NCBI GenBank assembly: GCA_016858145.1
Contig: JAEHOE010000037.1
Coordinates: forward strand, 372,001 to 436,000
From: Edaphochlamys debaryana
Lineage: Eukaryota > Chlorophyta > Chlorophyceae > Chlamydomonadales
Length of the DNA: 64,000 nucleotides
Reading direction: 5' to 3'
This document shows positions 25,701 to 42,346 of this stretch, piece after piece. Every line of letters begins with the position of its first letter. Position 1 is the stretch's first letter. The translations under genes and the position numbers were made by a program. Below the pieces are notes generated by a model, which was given only the letters and a program-made list of their open reading frames with translations, was not told where the DNA came from and made no database searches.

Positions 25701-27569
25701 ACCGTCCGCTGCCCCAGCTCCGTGGCCGCCTTGCTGAGCGTGGCTTTGACCAGCTCCACCTGGTTGCCCAGCTCCTCCTGCCGCGTCTGCTCGCGCGCCA
25801 GCAGGTCCCGGAGCTTGCCCTGCGAGCCACACAGGCACAGCCTCGTCAGCCCACACGGTTACACAGTGTTGGATTGCTGATCATTGAGGGAAGGCGGGGC
25901 AACAAGGCTAGGCGTGCTGTGCAAACCCTGACCCTCCTCTCCTCCGCAGCCCAGTAGCACCGGATTCCCTAGCAGCCCCGACCCGCATCCGCACTCACCA
26001 CTTCCCGCTCGTAGTACGCCACACGCGCGTCTGCCTCCTTGGTGTTGAGCGTCTCGTTCTCCAGGAACCGCGCCTGCGCGTCCAGCTCCCGCTTCCGCTC
26101 CCGCAGCACCTCCTTCTGCATGGCGAACTGCTCCGAGGCGGCTGCGATGGCCGTGTCCCGATGCCGCATGGCCTCCACGGCCTCCTCCCACTGCCGGATC
26201 AGGTCCTGACGCTCCACGTGCAGCTTACGGAAGTCCTCCGCCGCCTTGTCCAGCTGGATCTGGGCGGCCTGCGTCTCCACCACCTCTGACTCCAGTTCCT
26301 CCTTGCGCGCCACTACCTGGAGACGGAGGACCGCGGCGAGGGGTGTGTGGGTGGAGGAGTGAGGGTGGCATGCCCAGCCTGGCCGTTGGCAGGAGCCATC
26401 CGGCGGTGGTTGCCTGCGCCCCGCCCCGCCCGGTGGGGTCGCGCACCTGCTTGCTGACGCGCTCCAGTGCCAGCGTGAGCTCCTTCACTTTGGCGTCGTC
26501 TGCGTGGCGGTACTTCTCCAGCGCGGAGTTGTCCTCGGCCTGCAGGAGGCAGGCGGGCCTCAAGGGTCAGTGCTGGTGTTGAGCCCCTCCTTAGCCACCC
26601 AGGGCCACCAATGCAGTTAATTCCGGGCTGATGCACCGTGGGTGGCAGCACCAGCACCACCCCATGCCCAGCCCACCTTTTGCCGCTCTGCCAGCGCCCA
26701 CTGCTCCAGCTCCTCCTGGTTCCAGTTCATGAGCATTTTGAACTGGTCCAGCTTCTCGTTGTTTTTATAGATCTGGTTCTGAAGGTTGTTAACCTTATCC
26801 GCCAGCTCCTTTCGCTCAGCAGCCATCTTCCCCATGTCCTTTTTGATGCGGCTCTGCGCAGGTGGGGCGAGGGAGGGTTGGCGCCTGGCCCACGTGCACT
26901 CTTCAGCACGTGGGCCCCCACAGCACTTTGCACTCACCGCTTCCCGGTCTGCCATGGAGTTGAGGTGCTTTTCGCTCTCAATCTCCTTGTTCTTGGACTC
27001 GACCTGCGTGGAAGCAATGCGCGAGACGCTGCAGGTCATGCAGCCGCTCACGGCCGGCGTTGCGGGTCCCAGGTTGGGGTACGCACCTCGGCTCCGCACC
27101 CCTACCCCTTTCCCGCACCCCGTGTCTGTGACCCCTCGGGCATGCCCGTCACCCCCCGAGCCCCCCTCCCTGCTAACGTACTCGAGTCTGCGTGTATTTG
27201 AGCTCCTGCTGAACGTTCTTCAAGTGTTCGTCCATGATGTGGAGCCGGTCCATGTTGGCGTCCAGCGCTCGCTCCGTCCGCTCCAGCTTCCGCTCCATTT
27301 TCTGCACAGCCACCGAGCCGTGAGCTGAGCACTTGAGGGCCCAACCATCAGCCTGGCGCCCCAACTTACCGCATTTTCGACATACAGAGTCTCGTTCTCC
27401 GTCCCCCGTGCGAAGGGGGGCAGGAACGACATGTCCACCTCCTCGTCATCGTCAGCTGCCTCCTCTGCAACCACGCAACGGCGAAGAGACGTTGGCAAGG
27501 CACGCGGGCTGCATGGCACGCGTCTGCTGGACCGCAAGGCGCACCCTCTGTTCGGTATATGTCGTCCAT
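22732..27569 (-). CDS. CCDC39: Coiled-coil domain-containing protein 39 (FAP59), axonemal 96-nm ruler
   Basis: With CCDC40/FAP172 this coiled coil forms the ruler that sets the 96-nm repeat of ciliary doublets and docks inner dynein arms and the nexin-dynein complex. About 15 exons give about 937 residues; human CCDC39 has 941. Exon 1 is only 25 bases (27545-27569, MDDIYRTE) and joins in phase to exon 2 (27370-27464), giving the acidic leader ending ENETLYVENA. Almost the whole length is coiled coil. Stretches close to the human protein include AAEDFRKLHVERQDLIRQWE, DILAAHADEVFSLENRKAQL, SQAYYVIKAAQEREELQREG and NTNFSHSYKK. The last exon (22732 to about 23350) ends in an S/G/R/P-rich tail, as in animal CCDC39. 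Expected to be co-induced with other cilia genes; its promoter is shared with RPL14. Confidence 0.95.
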
Positions 27570-27988
27570 CCTGCCCTACGGCCCCGCCGTCCACGCAGGC
27601 GGCGAGGGCAGCCCAGCGAGGTCTGGTCTGCGTTGCACTCTAAGCGGGGATGGCTCGACCGGTGTGTGTCCTAGTCTCGAGCAGCTCTTTAGTGCAGACT
27701 CTCAAGTGGTGTCTTGTAGGAAATAACCTTCAAAGAGAACAAAGCGGTGCGCTGGAAAAAAAGGCCCCAACGGGCCCTAGAAGCGTCCTACTCCGGCTTA
27801 TGAAGTTGCTTTTGCTGCTGCGTGAATGCTAGAGTGCTTCTACGGAGCTAGCGTACGTGTCCAGGCTTCCAGGGAAATGTTTCCAAATACCGTACAGCCC
27901 AATGTCGCGCGCTGCCCCCGCCTTGTGCGTCCCCGCTCCACTGCCCACTCCCTCTCACCTTGTGTGCCTGTAGCTGCAGCGGGAAAAG
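27570..27988. promoter_or_regulatory. 419-base divergent promoter between CCDC39 and RPL14
   Basis: The start codons of CCDC39 (minus) and RPL14 (plus) are 419 bases apart and point away from each other, so both promoters and leaders must fit here. The middle is less GC-rich than its surroundings, with an A-run near 27755. I see no clear TATA box. Confidence 0.75.
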
Positions 27989-29421
27989 ATGCCGTTCAAG
28001 CGCTACGTTGAAATCGGCCGTGTGGCCCTCATCAACTATGGGCCCGAGTTCGGCAAGCTGGTTGTCATCACGGACGTGATCGACCAGAACCGGGTGCGTG
28101 AGGAGGCAGCGGGCTGGGAGGAGGCGGGGAGCGCCCAGCCGCCGCGAGGCGCCGCATCCGGCTCCCGGCGCCTTGGCAGGCTCTGTGCTTCGGCCCGCTC
28201 TACAGCTGGGACTGCATAATGACGAACGACGCCTTGCATGCAGGCTCTGGTGGACTTCCCGGAGCAGGAGCGCCGCGTGGTGAACTTCAAGCGCCTCGCG
28301 CTTACAGACTTCAAGGTGGACATCAAGCGCCACGCCGCCAAGAAGGACCTGTCGAAGGCCCTGGCCGATGCTGGTGAGAGCGCACTGAGCTGGGTGTTCG
28401 GGAAATGCTGCCTTGGCAACTCGTCGCAGGGCGGCGCCGGCTACACCGGGGAAGGTCGCGGACTACTCTACAGCGGCGTTGCGCAGCAGGAGTTCTGCTG
28501 CCGGCAGCGAGGCCCGGTCGCACTCGGGAGCGTGGAGCAGCCCGGGATCCCAGCACGCTAGCACTCGCAGCAGCGGCCCCAGCTTACGGAGGGAGCAGGC
28601 GCTTCTGAATGACGGGGGAGAACAGTGGAGTACTGCGCGGGCTGGCGCGGCTCCAGCTTGCGGCCGGGATTGGCGGCAGCGCCCGGCAGGAGCCGGCGGG
28701 GGCTGGGGTGCAGGACAGCCCGTACGCAGGGCCCCCGCCGGATAGGAGCCGCACTCTCCAGTGCCGGCCCCGCTTGGTGCTGGCGCTGGAGTAACGAGCT
28801 GGCCTTAGCAGTGGCGCACTCGTTCCGTGCCGCGGGCAAGTCGTCTGGGGGTTGCTGGACGGCGGACCACGCGCCAGCAGCCGGCGTCATGCCTGGCGTT
28901 GGCGGCTACCCTGGGCTGCGCTGCAGTCAGCGCGCTGTCAGCATGACAGGCGCCATGCAGCACGCCTCTCGGGTCCCTGGGCACTATGCTTGGCATGAGG
29001 CGATTGTAACCGGCGCGGATGGCGGGAGCAGCGCTGCGGCCAGCAGCCCCTGGACCGGGAATCCGCCGGGGGCCGCCGGGGCGCTGCTTCGCTCCCCGCG
29101 GCTTGCAGCGCAGCAACTCCACGGGGTTTCCACTCAGCCCCGGCCACGGCCGGGGCCGGCCCGCTGGCCTGGGCAGGCCTTCAAACACACATTGGCTTGG
29201 GTACCCGCCTGCCGTCCTCACGGCCCTCCCGCCGCGTTTTTCGCTCCCTCGCAGACGTGATCGCCAAGTTCAAGGCGTCTTCGTGGGGCCAGAAGCTGGC
29301 TCGCCAGGCCGCCAAGGCCGCGACCACGGACTTCGACCGCTACAAGGCCGCTGTCGCCAAGGCCAAGAAGGCCCGCGTCGTCCGCAAGGCCGTCAACGCC
29401 CTGAAGAAGTCTGCGAAGTAA
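27989..29421 (+). CDS. RPL14: 60S ribosomal protein L14 (eL14)
   Basis: Structural protein of the cytosolic large ribosomal subunit. Three exons, 27989-28093, 28244-28373 and 29255-29421, join in phase to give 133 residues, the usual size of plant and algal eL14. The N-terminus [18 protein letters not shown] carries the KOW-like SH3 barrel, followed by [14 protein letters not shown]; exon 2 carries [20 protein letters not shown]; the C-terminus is the usual basic helix with [14 protein letters not shown] and a run of Lys, Arg and Ala. The ATG follows GGGAAAAG, a good context. Intron 2 (28374-29254) is 881 bases, long for a ribosomal protein gene. I looked for C/D-box snoRNA motifs in it and found no convincing pair. 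Confidence 0.96.
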
Positions 29422-29566
29422 ACGAGGCGGCGGATCGCGTCAGCAGATTGGGCAATGGGAGCGAGAGAGGCCGTTCGTGCGTCATAGTGGTGGCAAGGTG
29501 CTGAGGCCTGCCGGCTGGGTTGAGGGCCGGCGCAGGGTGGGCGGGGCCGCCCTGACCGCCGCCCAT

Positions 29567-29571
29567 TGTAA
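29567..29571 (+). terminator. TGTAA poly(A) signal of RPL14
   Basis: TGTAA 146 bases after the RPL14 stop codon, a normal distance for volvocine transcripts; cleavage would be expected roughly 10-15 bases further on. Confidence 0.75.
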
Positions 29572-31818
29572 CCCACAAGACAGACCTTCCTCTGCCTCAG
29601 TGCCCCTCATGCTCCGGCTGGGCGGGGCAGCTAACAGCACGGTAGGACGAACGCGTATTGGGAGGCTGGTGCCTGGTGTCAGCAAGCGCTCTGCTATCCA
29701 GTATAGTGCACCGCTCTGGGGGGCCTGCGGCCGGGCAGCTCAGGTGCATTGGGCCCACGGTCACTGGACCCGGAGCAGCAGTTGGCAATGGGAGTTACGG
29801 CCATGCGCGAGCGAAGCTGTCCCTTGCGGGAGCCTCGCGGAGTCAGCAGTCAGCAGGGTTCGGGGCCAGTGATGTCCCCGAGCCAGCCGGTCGGACCTTC
29901 TCTGTCTGTAGTCGGACGCAGCCGTCAGCCCAGCACCAATCCGCAGACCCTAGGCGATTGCAGAGGGGGGTCGGGCCCCGAGTGTGGGACATGTGAGCAC
30001 CTTTCTTGACCTCCTGTGTGGGTGCTCACATGTCGGGAAGCGTTGGAACCATGGGTTTTTTTTACATTCGGATGCACACGATGCAAGGGGGTGCAGAGGC
30101 GCCGGGAACCCTGACAACAGGGGCCCGGCATTGCAAGGGGAGGGGTCGGGTTGCCACTTGCCTGCACAGCGCAATGTAGCGCAGAGGACGAGACAAGCTC
30201 GGCTCCAGGCTCCCAGTCACCATGCCGCGGGGAGGGTGGACGAGCAGATAGCCGGGCCTGGAGGGTGGGAAGTGGGTACCAAGGTTTGTCACAGCGGCCA
30301 CAAGCGCCCGGCATCAACCTCAGGGGGGGGGCAGGAACAAAACCCACGGACACCATGCCCCAAAACCCCTTGGCCCCACCCGACCGACGACCGACCGACC
30401 CGTACAGTGTACAACACTGTCGTACAAGGCCTTCCTGTACTCCAATTAAAGCCGTTCCTGTGTCTACGTGCTCCTTCCTGCGTGCTCTATCGCTGGGCGC
30501 ACACACCATGGTCGGCTGCCCAAGTTGGCCGGGAGCCATTGACCATGCCATGGACTCCGACCCGTCCATTGACCGTCAGCTCAGGACTGAGGGGCGATGC
30601 TATGACCGTGCTGGACATATAATGCGCGGGGTGCAAGCTTGCGGGTGGCGGAGGACTTCGGGAGCACCGGGGTGACGGCCTGGGGTAGCGACGTGTGCGT
30701 CGAAGGGTTGCCGTGCCGACATGTCCCGACCCGCGGGCACTGCTGGAAGGGGTTGAATGGCCCGCCAACATAAGGCCATGCCTGCTACACGCTCAGGGCA
30801 AGCTTTCCGATGCCGGAGAGTGCCCTAGGCCGCTGGAACAAAATCCAAGCGGCCCCTTTGACGAAACCCACCGGGCCCCCCCGACCGACGACCGACCGAG
30901 AACTTTGCCCCCCCATAACTTCACAATGAAACCTCCGTTTTTATTTCTGAGACCGGATTTGGGCTCCTCTCCGCAAGCACCATCCAGATGAGGCATGGTG
31001 TCATTTTCGGAAAGATCTGCCCCCCCCCCTGTCACGCCGACAAGACACTCAAGACTCACCCCCCCGGCACACATCGACACACGCCTCGTTGTGTCTCCGG
31101 TGCTTACTGAAGCCCCCCCGCAACTGCAAGGCGTCAGCCTTCAACAGCTTATACCAGTCACAGTCACGTATCGGCCCTAGGTGCTGAGCCGTCAGTCAAC
31201 GGATGGTGTCCTTGGCATTCAATACCTCCCGACCAACCTGGGGCCCCGGTTGAGCTGTGTGCGCCCATGGACTCATGGATGGAGGGCGCAGCCAGCAGTC
31301 CATATACACACGAAGGTGTCTGCTACACGGCTGAGGGGTTGGGGACTTTGGATGCGTGTCCGGAGACTTGGCTGGCGCCCCCCGGCCGCTGATGCCAGTC
31401 CCACGCTTTCCAGGCTTGCGCTCGGTCTGTACGTCTTCGTCTGCATGGCTGCACGGTGCCGGCCGATGGTGTCACGCCTAGCTGGTGCTGCTGCATTCCT
31501 CGTTTATGGTATCTATAGCTGGTTGGCTGGACGTGTTGGCCGCAGGCTGCTCGAGTCCCAATCGTGTGCAGGGAGCAGGTGCCTGCTGCAGATTGCACCA
31601 ACGGCTACGGTACTCGCAAAGCCCCATTGAGGGCCGAGGCAAAGGGGCCGGAGCGTGCCGTGAAGCCGCTTTATGCATGCATGCATGCTTGTACCGCACG
31701 TCTGTCCCTAAGCCCAAAGCAGCCCGCCCGCCCCGCTTTCTCCAGGCCGCCCGCTTGCTTCTTCCACCCCCCCCCCCTTCGCCTGCGCCGGCCGCCCGCG
31801 CCCGCCAGCAGCCGTGCA
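29572..31818. other. Intergenic spacer with inverted repeat and diverged direct repeats
   Basis: About 2.2 kb between the convergent genes RPL14 and PP4R3. No ORF here resembles a protein family. It holds a perfect 14-bp inverted repeat (29988-30034), two diverged copies of a CCGACCGACGACCGACC-containing segment (about 30335-30400 and 30840-30900), and an oligo-T run at 30056-30063. The lower GC patches and repeats suggest decayed mobile-element sequence. Confidence 0.55.
29988..30034. repeat. Perfect 14-bp inverted repeat with 19-base loop
   Basis: Left arm 29988-30001 (GACATGTGAGCACC) and right arm 30021-30034 (GGTGCTCACATGTC) are exact reverse complements separated by 19 bases. It could be a hairpin in RNA, a small element terminus or a fold-back scar. 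Confidence 0.9.
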
Positions 31819-37667
<5,849 letters not shown>

Positions 37668-38459
37668 GCTGAAATTCTGGCTTGGCGCTGCAGGAGTCTG
37701 TTCCATTCGCTAATGAACTATTGCCAGGCGTCAGGTACATCGCTGCTACGTGGTGCAGGGGGTCGAGGCCCACTGAGGCGTGGAAGTCGCATTCTCGGCA
37801 GCAGCAGCAGCAAATGCGGGTGGAGTGAGGTGGGCTAGGGACAGCGATCAATAAGGTTTCTATGTCAGTCGTCGGTCTGGTCAACTCAGCTCAGCCGCGA
37901 GCGACGACTGCATGGGGCAGCAGCACCCCATTCCGGGGCCCCTCAACACGAGACCTCGGCCATGCTGACTGCGCTCCGTATGCGTAGATCTGCACCTCCA
38001 AATCGCAACCGGCCAGGCATCGAGCTGGGCGACGCCTGTGGATTCCATGTTTCCAACCCATCCTTCCCAGCGTCGCGCCCGTGCAGGGGCTCGCGGGGGA
38101 CGAGCATGGTTAGTCCGGAGATTACAGGCGGCGGGGTCAGCGGGATCCGCCACGCAGCCGCACAAGTGTTGGGGCCAACACCCGCGTGCCACCCGACATC
38201 GCCCCGACGACAGCAACCGGGTCCGTCAACGTCGTCCAACAATCCCCCGAAACCCCAACCCCCGCTCCTCACGCTCAGGTGCAGCAGTTGCACCCATGCC
38301 CACCGTACGAGCTGCGGCCCGCTCTCTCAAAGCGAGAAGTCTTCGCTCGATGTGCAGCCCCTATCAGCAGCGGCGCCTACCGTATCTAAACGCCGCTCTC
38401 CCGCCACCTTCAGATTTGCGCTCCAGGGCAGTTCCCGGCCAAGCTGCCAGCTCAGCAGC
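37668..38459. other. Intergenic: PP4R3 promoter and AKR2-like gene 3' flank
   Basis: About 790 bases between two minus-strand genes. It should contain the PP4R3 promoter and leader near 37668 and the 3' untranslated region of the AKR2-like gene. No ORF with family resemblance is seen. Confidence 0.6.
38122..38126 (-). terminator. Candidate TGTAA poly(A) signal of the AKR2-like gene
   Basis: TGTAA on the minus strand about 335 bases after the stop at 38460, a typical volvocine 3' untranslated length. Confidence 0.55.
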
Positions 38460-41400
38460 TCAAAGCGCCAGGCGCTGCAGCAGCTCCTCGTCCTGGTTGA
38501 CCGGGTTGCGCTCGTCCAGCCTGGGGCGTGTGTGCACAGGGCAGATCCAAGGTTCTAAGCGGACAGGCCACGTGAAGTGCGGAACGTGAAGCGCGATGGA
38601 GATCCCTGGCGAAGGGGGGCCTCACCCACTCGTTGCATGACAGGAACTGCCCTGTTGGGCGTAGGACCACCGCTGGCCTCCTGCCCCTCAGGTGCCCCTC
38701 GCCTCATGGGGAAGGCGCCCAATGAGCCCTCGTCCGCGCTACCCAGGAGCTACGCCAGCCCCGTCCTTTGTATGCCCCCCTGGTCCCCTCCCGTGCAGAC
38801 CCAGAGCCGACCCACTTGGCCAGGTCCAGCGCCGTCTTGCCCGTGTTGTTCTGCGCCGCCTTGTCCGACCCCGCGTCCAGCAGCATGCGCACCATGCCCG
38901 GCCGCCCGTAGCCCGCTGCAGGGAAGCACGCAGAGAAGGGCAGCGGGCGGGGTCAGCTCAGGAGGTAGGCAACCGCGCGCAGTTCGTCATCCCCGGCATG
39001 CCCATGACCTGGCCTAAGGCTGCGCGGAGAGGACGGAGACCGCGTTGGCCGCAACCCGGGCCGCAGGTTGCCAAGGGGCCAGGGGCTGGACCCACCGGCA
39101 TAGTGCAGGGGCGTGTTGTTCATGGAGTCGCGCACGGTCAGATCGGCGCCCTCGTCTGGGGGTGGGAGGGGGACCGGGAGGGCGGAGTCGGAAAGACAGG
39201 GCGAAGCGGCAGCAGGGCGGAGTGTTGTGCTTGCCGGGGAGGAGCATGCACCACGTGTCAGGTGAGGTCAGAGTGGCTGCGCCCAGGCATGGGAAGACCA
39301 ACAGGGGGGTTCGCCGAACCCTAAAGCCCAACACGCCAAGCAAGCCCCGGAGCCCAAGTAGATCAGCGAACGGTGGGCCCTATTGTTCCAACTATCAACC
39401 GTCGGCCCCTTCGCCACATGCTTCTCGACGGCCAATGGAACCCTCGCCGGCATGTGTCTGCCTAGATCTGCGGCTGGTGGGGCTACGGCCGCAAGCAGGT
39501 GGAGGTGCGGGCGGGCAGGAGCGACGACGGCACAGCGGCACGAACACATTGGCCGCCTCCAGTGAACCCGCAACCCCTCACCAATGAGCATTTTGGCGAT
39601 GATGTGGTGGTCGTACGCCACGGAGTAGTGCAGTGCCGTACGGCCCTGCCGCAAACGGCAATCAAAGATCGAGAGCAGCACAGAGTTGAAACAAGGGAGG
39701 CGTACAAAGGAAGGCAGCTTCCGTCTTTTGCATACAGTTCGTAAATGGACATGCAGGCGCAGAGTCCCTCTCCGCTTACGATCAGTAACCCCTCCGTCTT
39801 TACCTGCTGGTCGCCCTCGTTGATGTTCTTGCCGATGGCAATGAAGTCCTCCACCGCCTCCTCGTCACCGTACCTAATGGAAACAGCAGCGTGAGAGTCA
39901 AGGCGTCGAAGACAGGGCGGTGCGGAGCTAGCCGGCATCGGCCCCCGCCAGTATGCATCCCCAACCACAAGGCCCTCCAGCTCGACGCAGCTGTTTGCTA
40001 GATTCCCGGAATCGACCGCAGTCGAAATAAGCCCCAGTGCACCCACTTGGCAGCGTCCCGGATGTTGTTGATCTCAGGGGCGGGCATGTCCTCCGGCGCC
40101 GCGCCGGGCGGCGGCGCCGCTGCCGCAGCCGCTGCCGCTCCCGGCCCCTTGGGCACCACATCGCCCAGCTTCTCGCCCAGCTTGGACAGGAACTTGGGGT
40201 CCTGGGGAACCAAGGGCCGCAACCCGCAGGGAACGCGTGGGCGGGCCGCAGGGGATGCGTGAGCGGGCCGCAGGGGATGCGTGGGCGGGCCGCAGAGGGT
40301 GCCGGGTTGGGCCGCAGGGGTCCAGGCGCTCGTGCTGGACGCTTCCTTGGAGGCACGGGCAGCCTGAGCGGCCAGGCGCGTAGCCTGGCGTAGCGCTGCC
40401 CTAAGGGCTGCTCAGGGGTCCTTGACTCGTGTCCGACCCCGTGCCCCTTCCCCAGCGCTGCCCACCTGGTAGTACTTCATCAGAGCCTGCGGAGGGGCAG
40501 CGGGACCACGAGCGGGAACCAAGGTGCGCATGTGAGGGCCTCAGCGAGCAGCCGTGCACAGGCTACTGGTTGCGCGTCTGCGCAACGCGTCTGAGACTAA
40601 GCTGTACCGCACGTTGCACGGGCCTGTATACAGTCCTCAACCCGGGCCACTGCCAGAGCTCCCGTCGTACCGGCATGCCGCCCTTCTGGATCTCAGCAAA
40701 GATCTCGGCGAACTCTGTGGGCAGAGCGGCCGGTGTAGAGGTTTCTTCAGGAGGGATGTGCCAGGGAGCCAGGAGACCAAAAGCTACCCCCGGTTAAGCC
40801 CGAGCCCAACGCAACTAAGTGTCTTGGCCCTCTAACGGCCCGCTCAGGGCGGCGCGCGGCTGATCCCATACCATCAGCTCGGCGCAGCACGCACTGCCAC
40901 GCATGCTGGCACACACTTCCCCAGTGCCCTCCATCCGGCTGTTGCTCTGCGCTCGGCGTTCCACACACCGCACATCGCACAACGCACGAAGCACACCACT
41001 CGCCACACGCCCCCACGTGGCGCAGCACGCACCCGGGTCGTCCTTGAGCTGCTGCATGCGCTGCTTGAGCTGCTCGTTCTGCATGGCCATCTGCATCTCC
41101 TGCATCTGCTTCTGGACCTGCAATGCCAAGGGGCACAGGTGGGGGCGGATGGAGGCGCTGCGGATGGAGGGCACCGTGGCGCATGGGCGGGGGTTAGCGG
41201 ATGGCGGGTGGTCCGCTACGAGCAACTCGTGCCCCGTCATCCTCGGTCCTTAACACAGGACGCAAGTGCGGTACCTCGGGGTTCTGCATCATCTCTTGCA
41301 TCTTCTTCATCACTGATGGGTTCTTCATCATCTGCATGGCGAAAGGAGAGGGAGAGCAGAGGGAGGACAGGACGAGGCCGGGGCGGAGGGGTGAGCTGGG

Positions 41401-41704
41401 GGAGCGACCGCGTGCCGCGCGGACCGGGGTCCCCAAGACTCGCCAGCTGCGCCCACACCCCATTGGCGCGCAATTGCGGTCCCTTGAACCAGTTGAGCAT
41501 AGCTGGGATGATCTGTTCGGGCGAAGGCCCAGAACGCCTTCGATTATGCGCGACCCACAATTCTCGCACCTCTTGCATCTGCGCCATTTGCTTGGGATCC
41601 ATGGCCGCACGCGCGACGCGCCTGGAGGGCTGTGCCGCGGTGAAGGGCGCGAACGCCGAACCGCGCCGCAGAGAGACCGCATTTGGGCTACGCAAGAGCA
41701 TCAT
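38460..41704 (-). CDS. AKR2-like protein: STI1-type helices plus ankyrin repeats, likely plastid-targeted
   Basis: Resembles ANKYRIN REPEAT PROTEIN 2 of plants, a cytosolic chaperone that guides outer-envelope proteins to the chloroplast. About 11 exons give about 325 residues. The N-terminus (MMLLRSPNAVSLRRGSAFAP onward) is rich in Arg, Ser and Ala and ends RRVARA before AMDPK, like an algal chloroplast transit peptide. Then come two STI1-like Met/Gln helices (MMKNPSVMKKMQEMMQNPE; DDPEFAEIFAEIQKGGMP, ALMKYYQDPKFLSKLGEKLG), an Ala/Pro linker (about 40100-40150), and ankyrin repeats (GRTALHYSVAYDHHIIAKML, NNTPLHYAGGYGRPGMVRML, GKTALDLAKLDERNPVNQDE). The 3' exon is 38460-38520. A second Met inside GCGGCCATGG (MDPKQMAQMQ) could be the true start, which would remove the transit peptide. 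Order of domains matches AKR2; function in this alga is inferred. Confidence 0.78.
40235..40300. repeat. 22-bp tandem repeat, about three copies, in an intron of the AKR2-like gene
   Basis: GCGTGGGCGGGCCGCAGGGG-type units repeat between the exon ending near 40202 and the next exon near 40470. The copies differ by a few bases. Confidence 0.75.
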
Positions 41705-42346
41705 CGCGACTGTTCGAGACAAGGGGGTCTGCGACTGGCACCGATCTGCGGCAACGCGGCTAGAGGAGCGCAATTAACTACCAAGCGCTGTTCCTGCGAC
41801 ATGCACGCCTCGCCACGGCGACACGTACGGCGGCACGATTATGTACGGCACCCGGGAAGTCCTGTGCTTCCCATGCAAAAGTGCGGAGGCGTCAGCGTGG
41901 AGGTTGAGGGGTGCGCACCTCACTATCAGCCCAGCACGTCCCCACCGGTCCCCACCGGTCGGCCCCTCGCACGCTCACAGCCACCTGACGGTCTGCGCAC
42001 CATCTTCAGACGCCTGTGCCGGGCGGCGCTTTGCATGCCCTCCATTCAGTCAGGCCCAGGGTTGGCGTCCCTTCCGGGCGCCCCGTCTCCCCAGAAGGCC
42101 CCAAGCAAGAGCCGACCGAGCCTGTCCCTCAGTAACCCATCCCCTGTAAAGACTGTCCTGCCTATCTTTCGAACGCTCAGGATGCGATGGTTACAGCAGG
42201 AAGGGGAGGGGTTGAGCGAGAGCGCCACCTACTGGGTGTGCCACCTGCACACCGACACCCACGCTACGTGACTGACTTTCGGTCGTCACGCCACGTCGCT
42301 AGGGCCGGGCCCGTAGAGCCCCCCTCATCATTCTACCGCCATGTCT
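41705..42346. other. Intergenic: promoter of the AKR2-like gene
   Basis: About 640 bases between the AKR2-like start and the stop of the retroelement ORF. It contains a minus-strand TGTAA at 42191-42195 that could serve the retroelement remnant. Nothing else is recognised. Confidence 0.55.

Noticed and set aside
28374..29254. Possible snoRNA in the long RPL14 intron 2
   Set aside because: Isolated ATGA- and CTGA-like words are present but no C/D box pair with closing stem, and no H/ACA structure could be supported.
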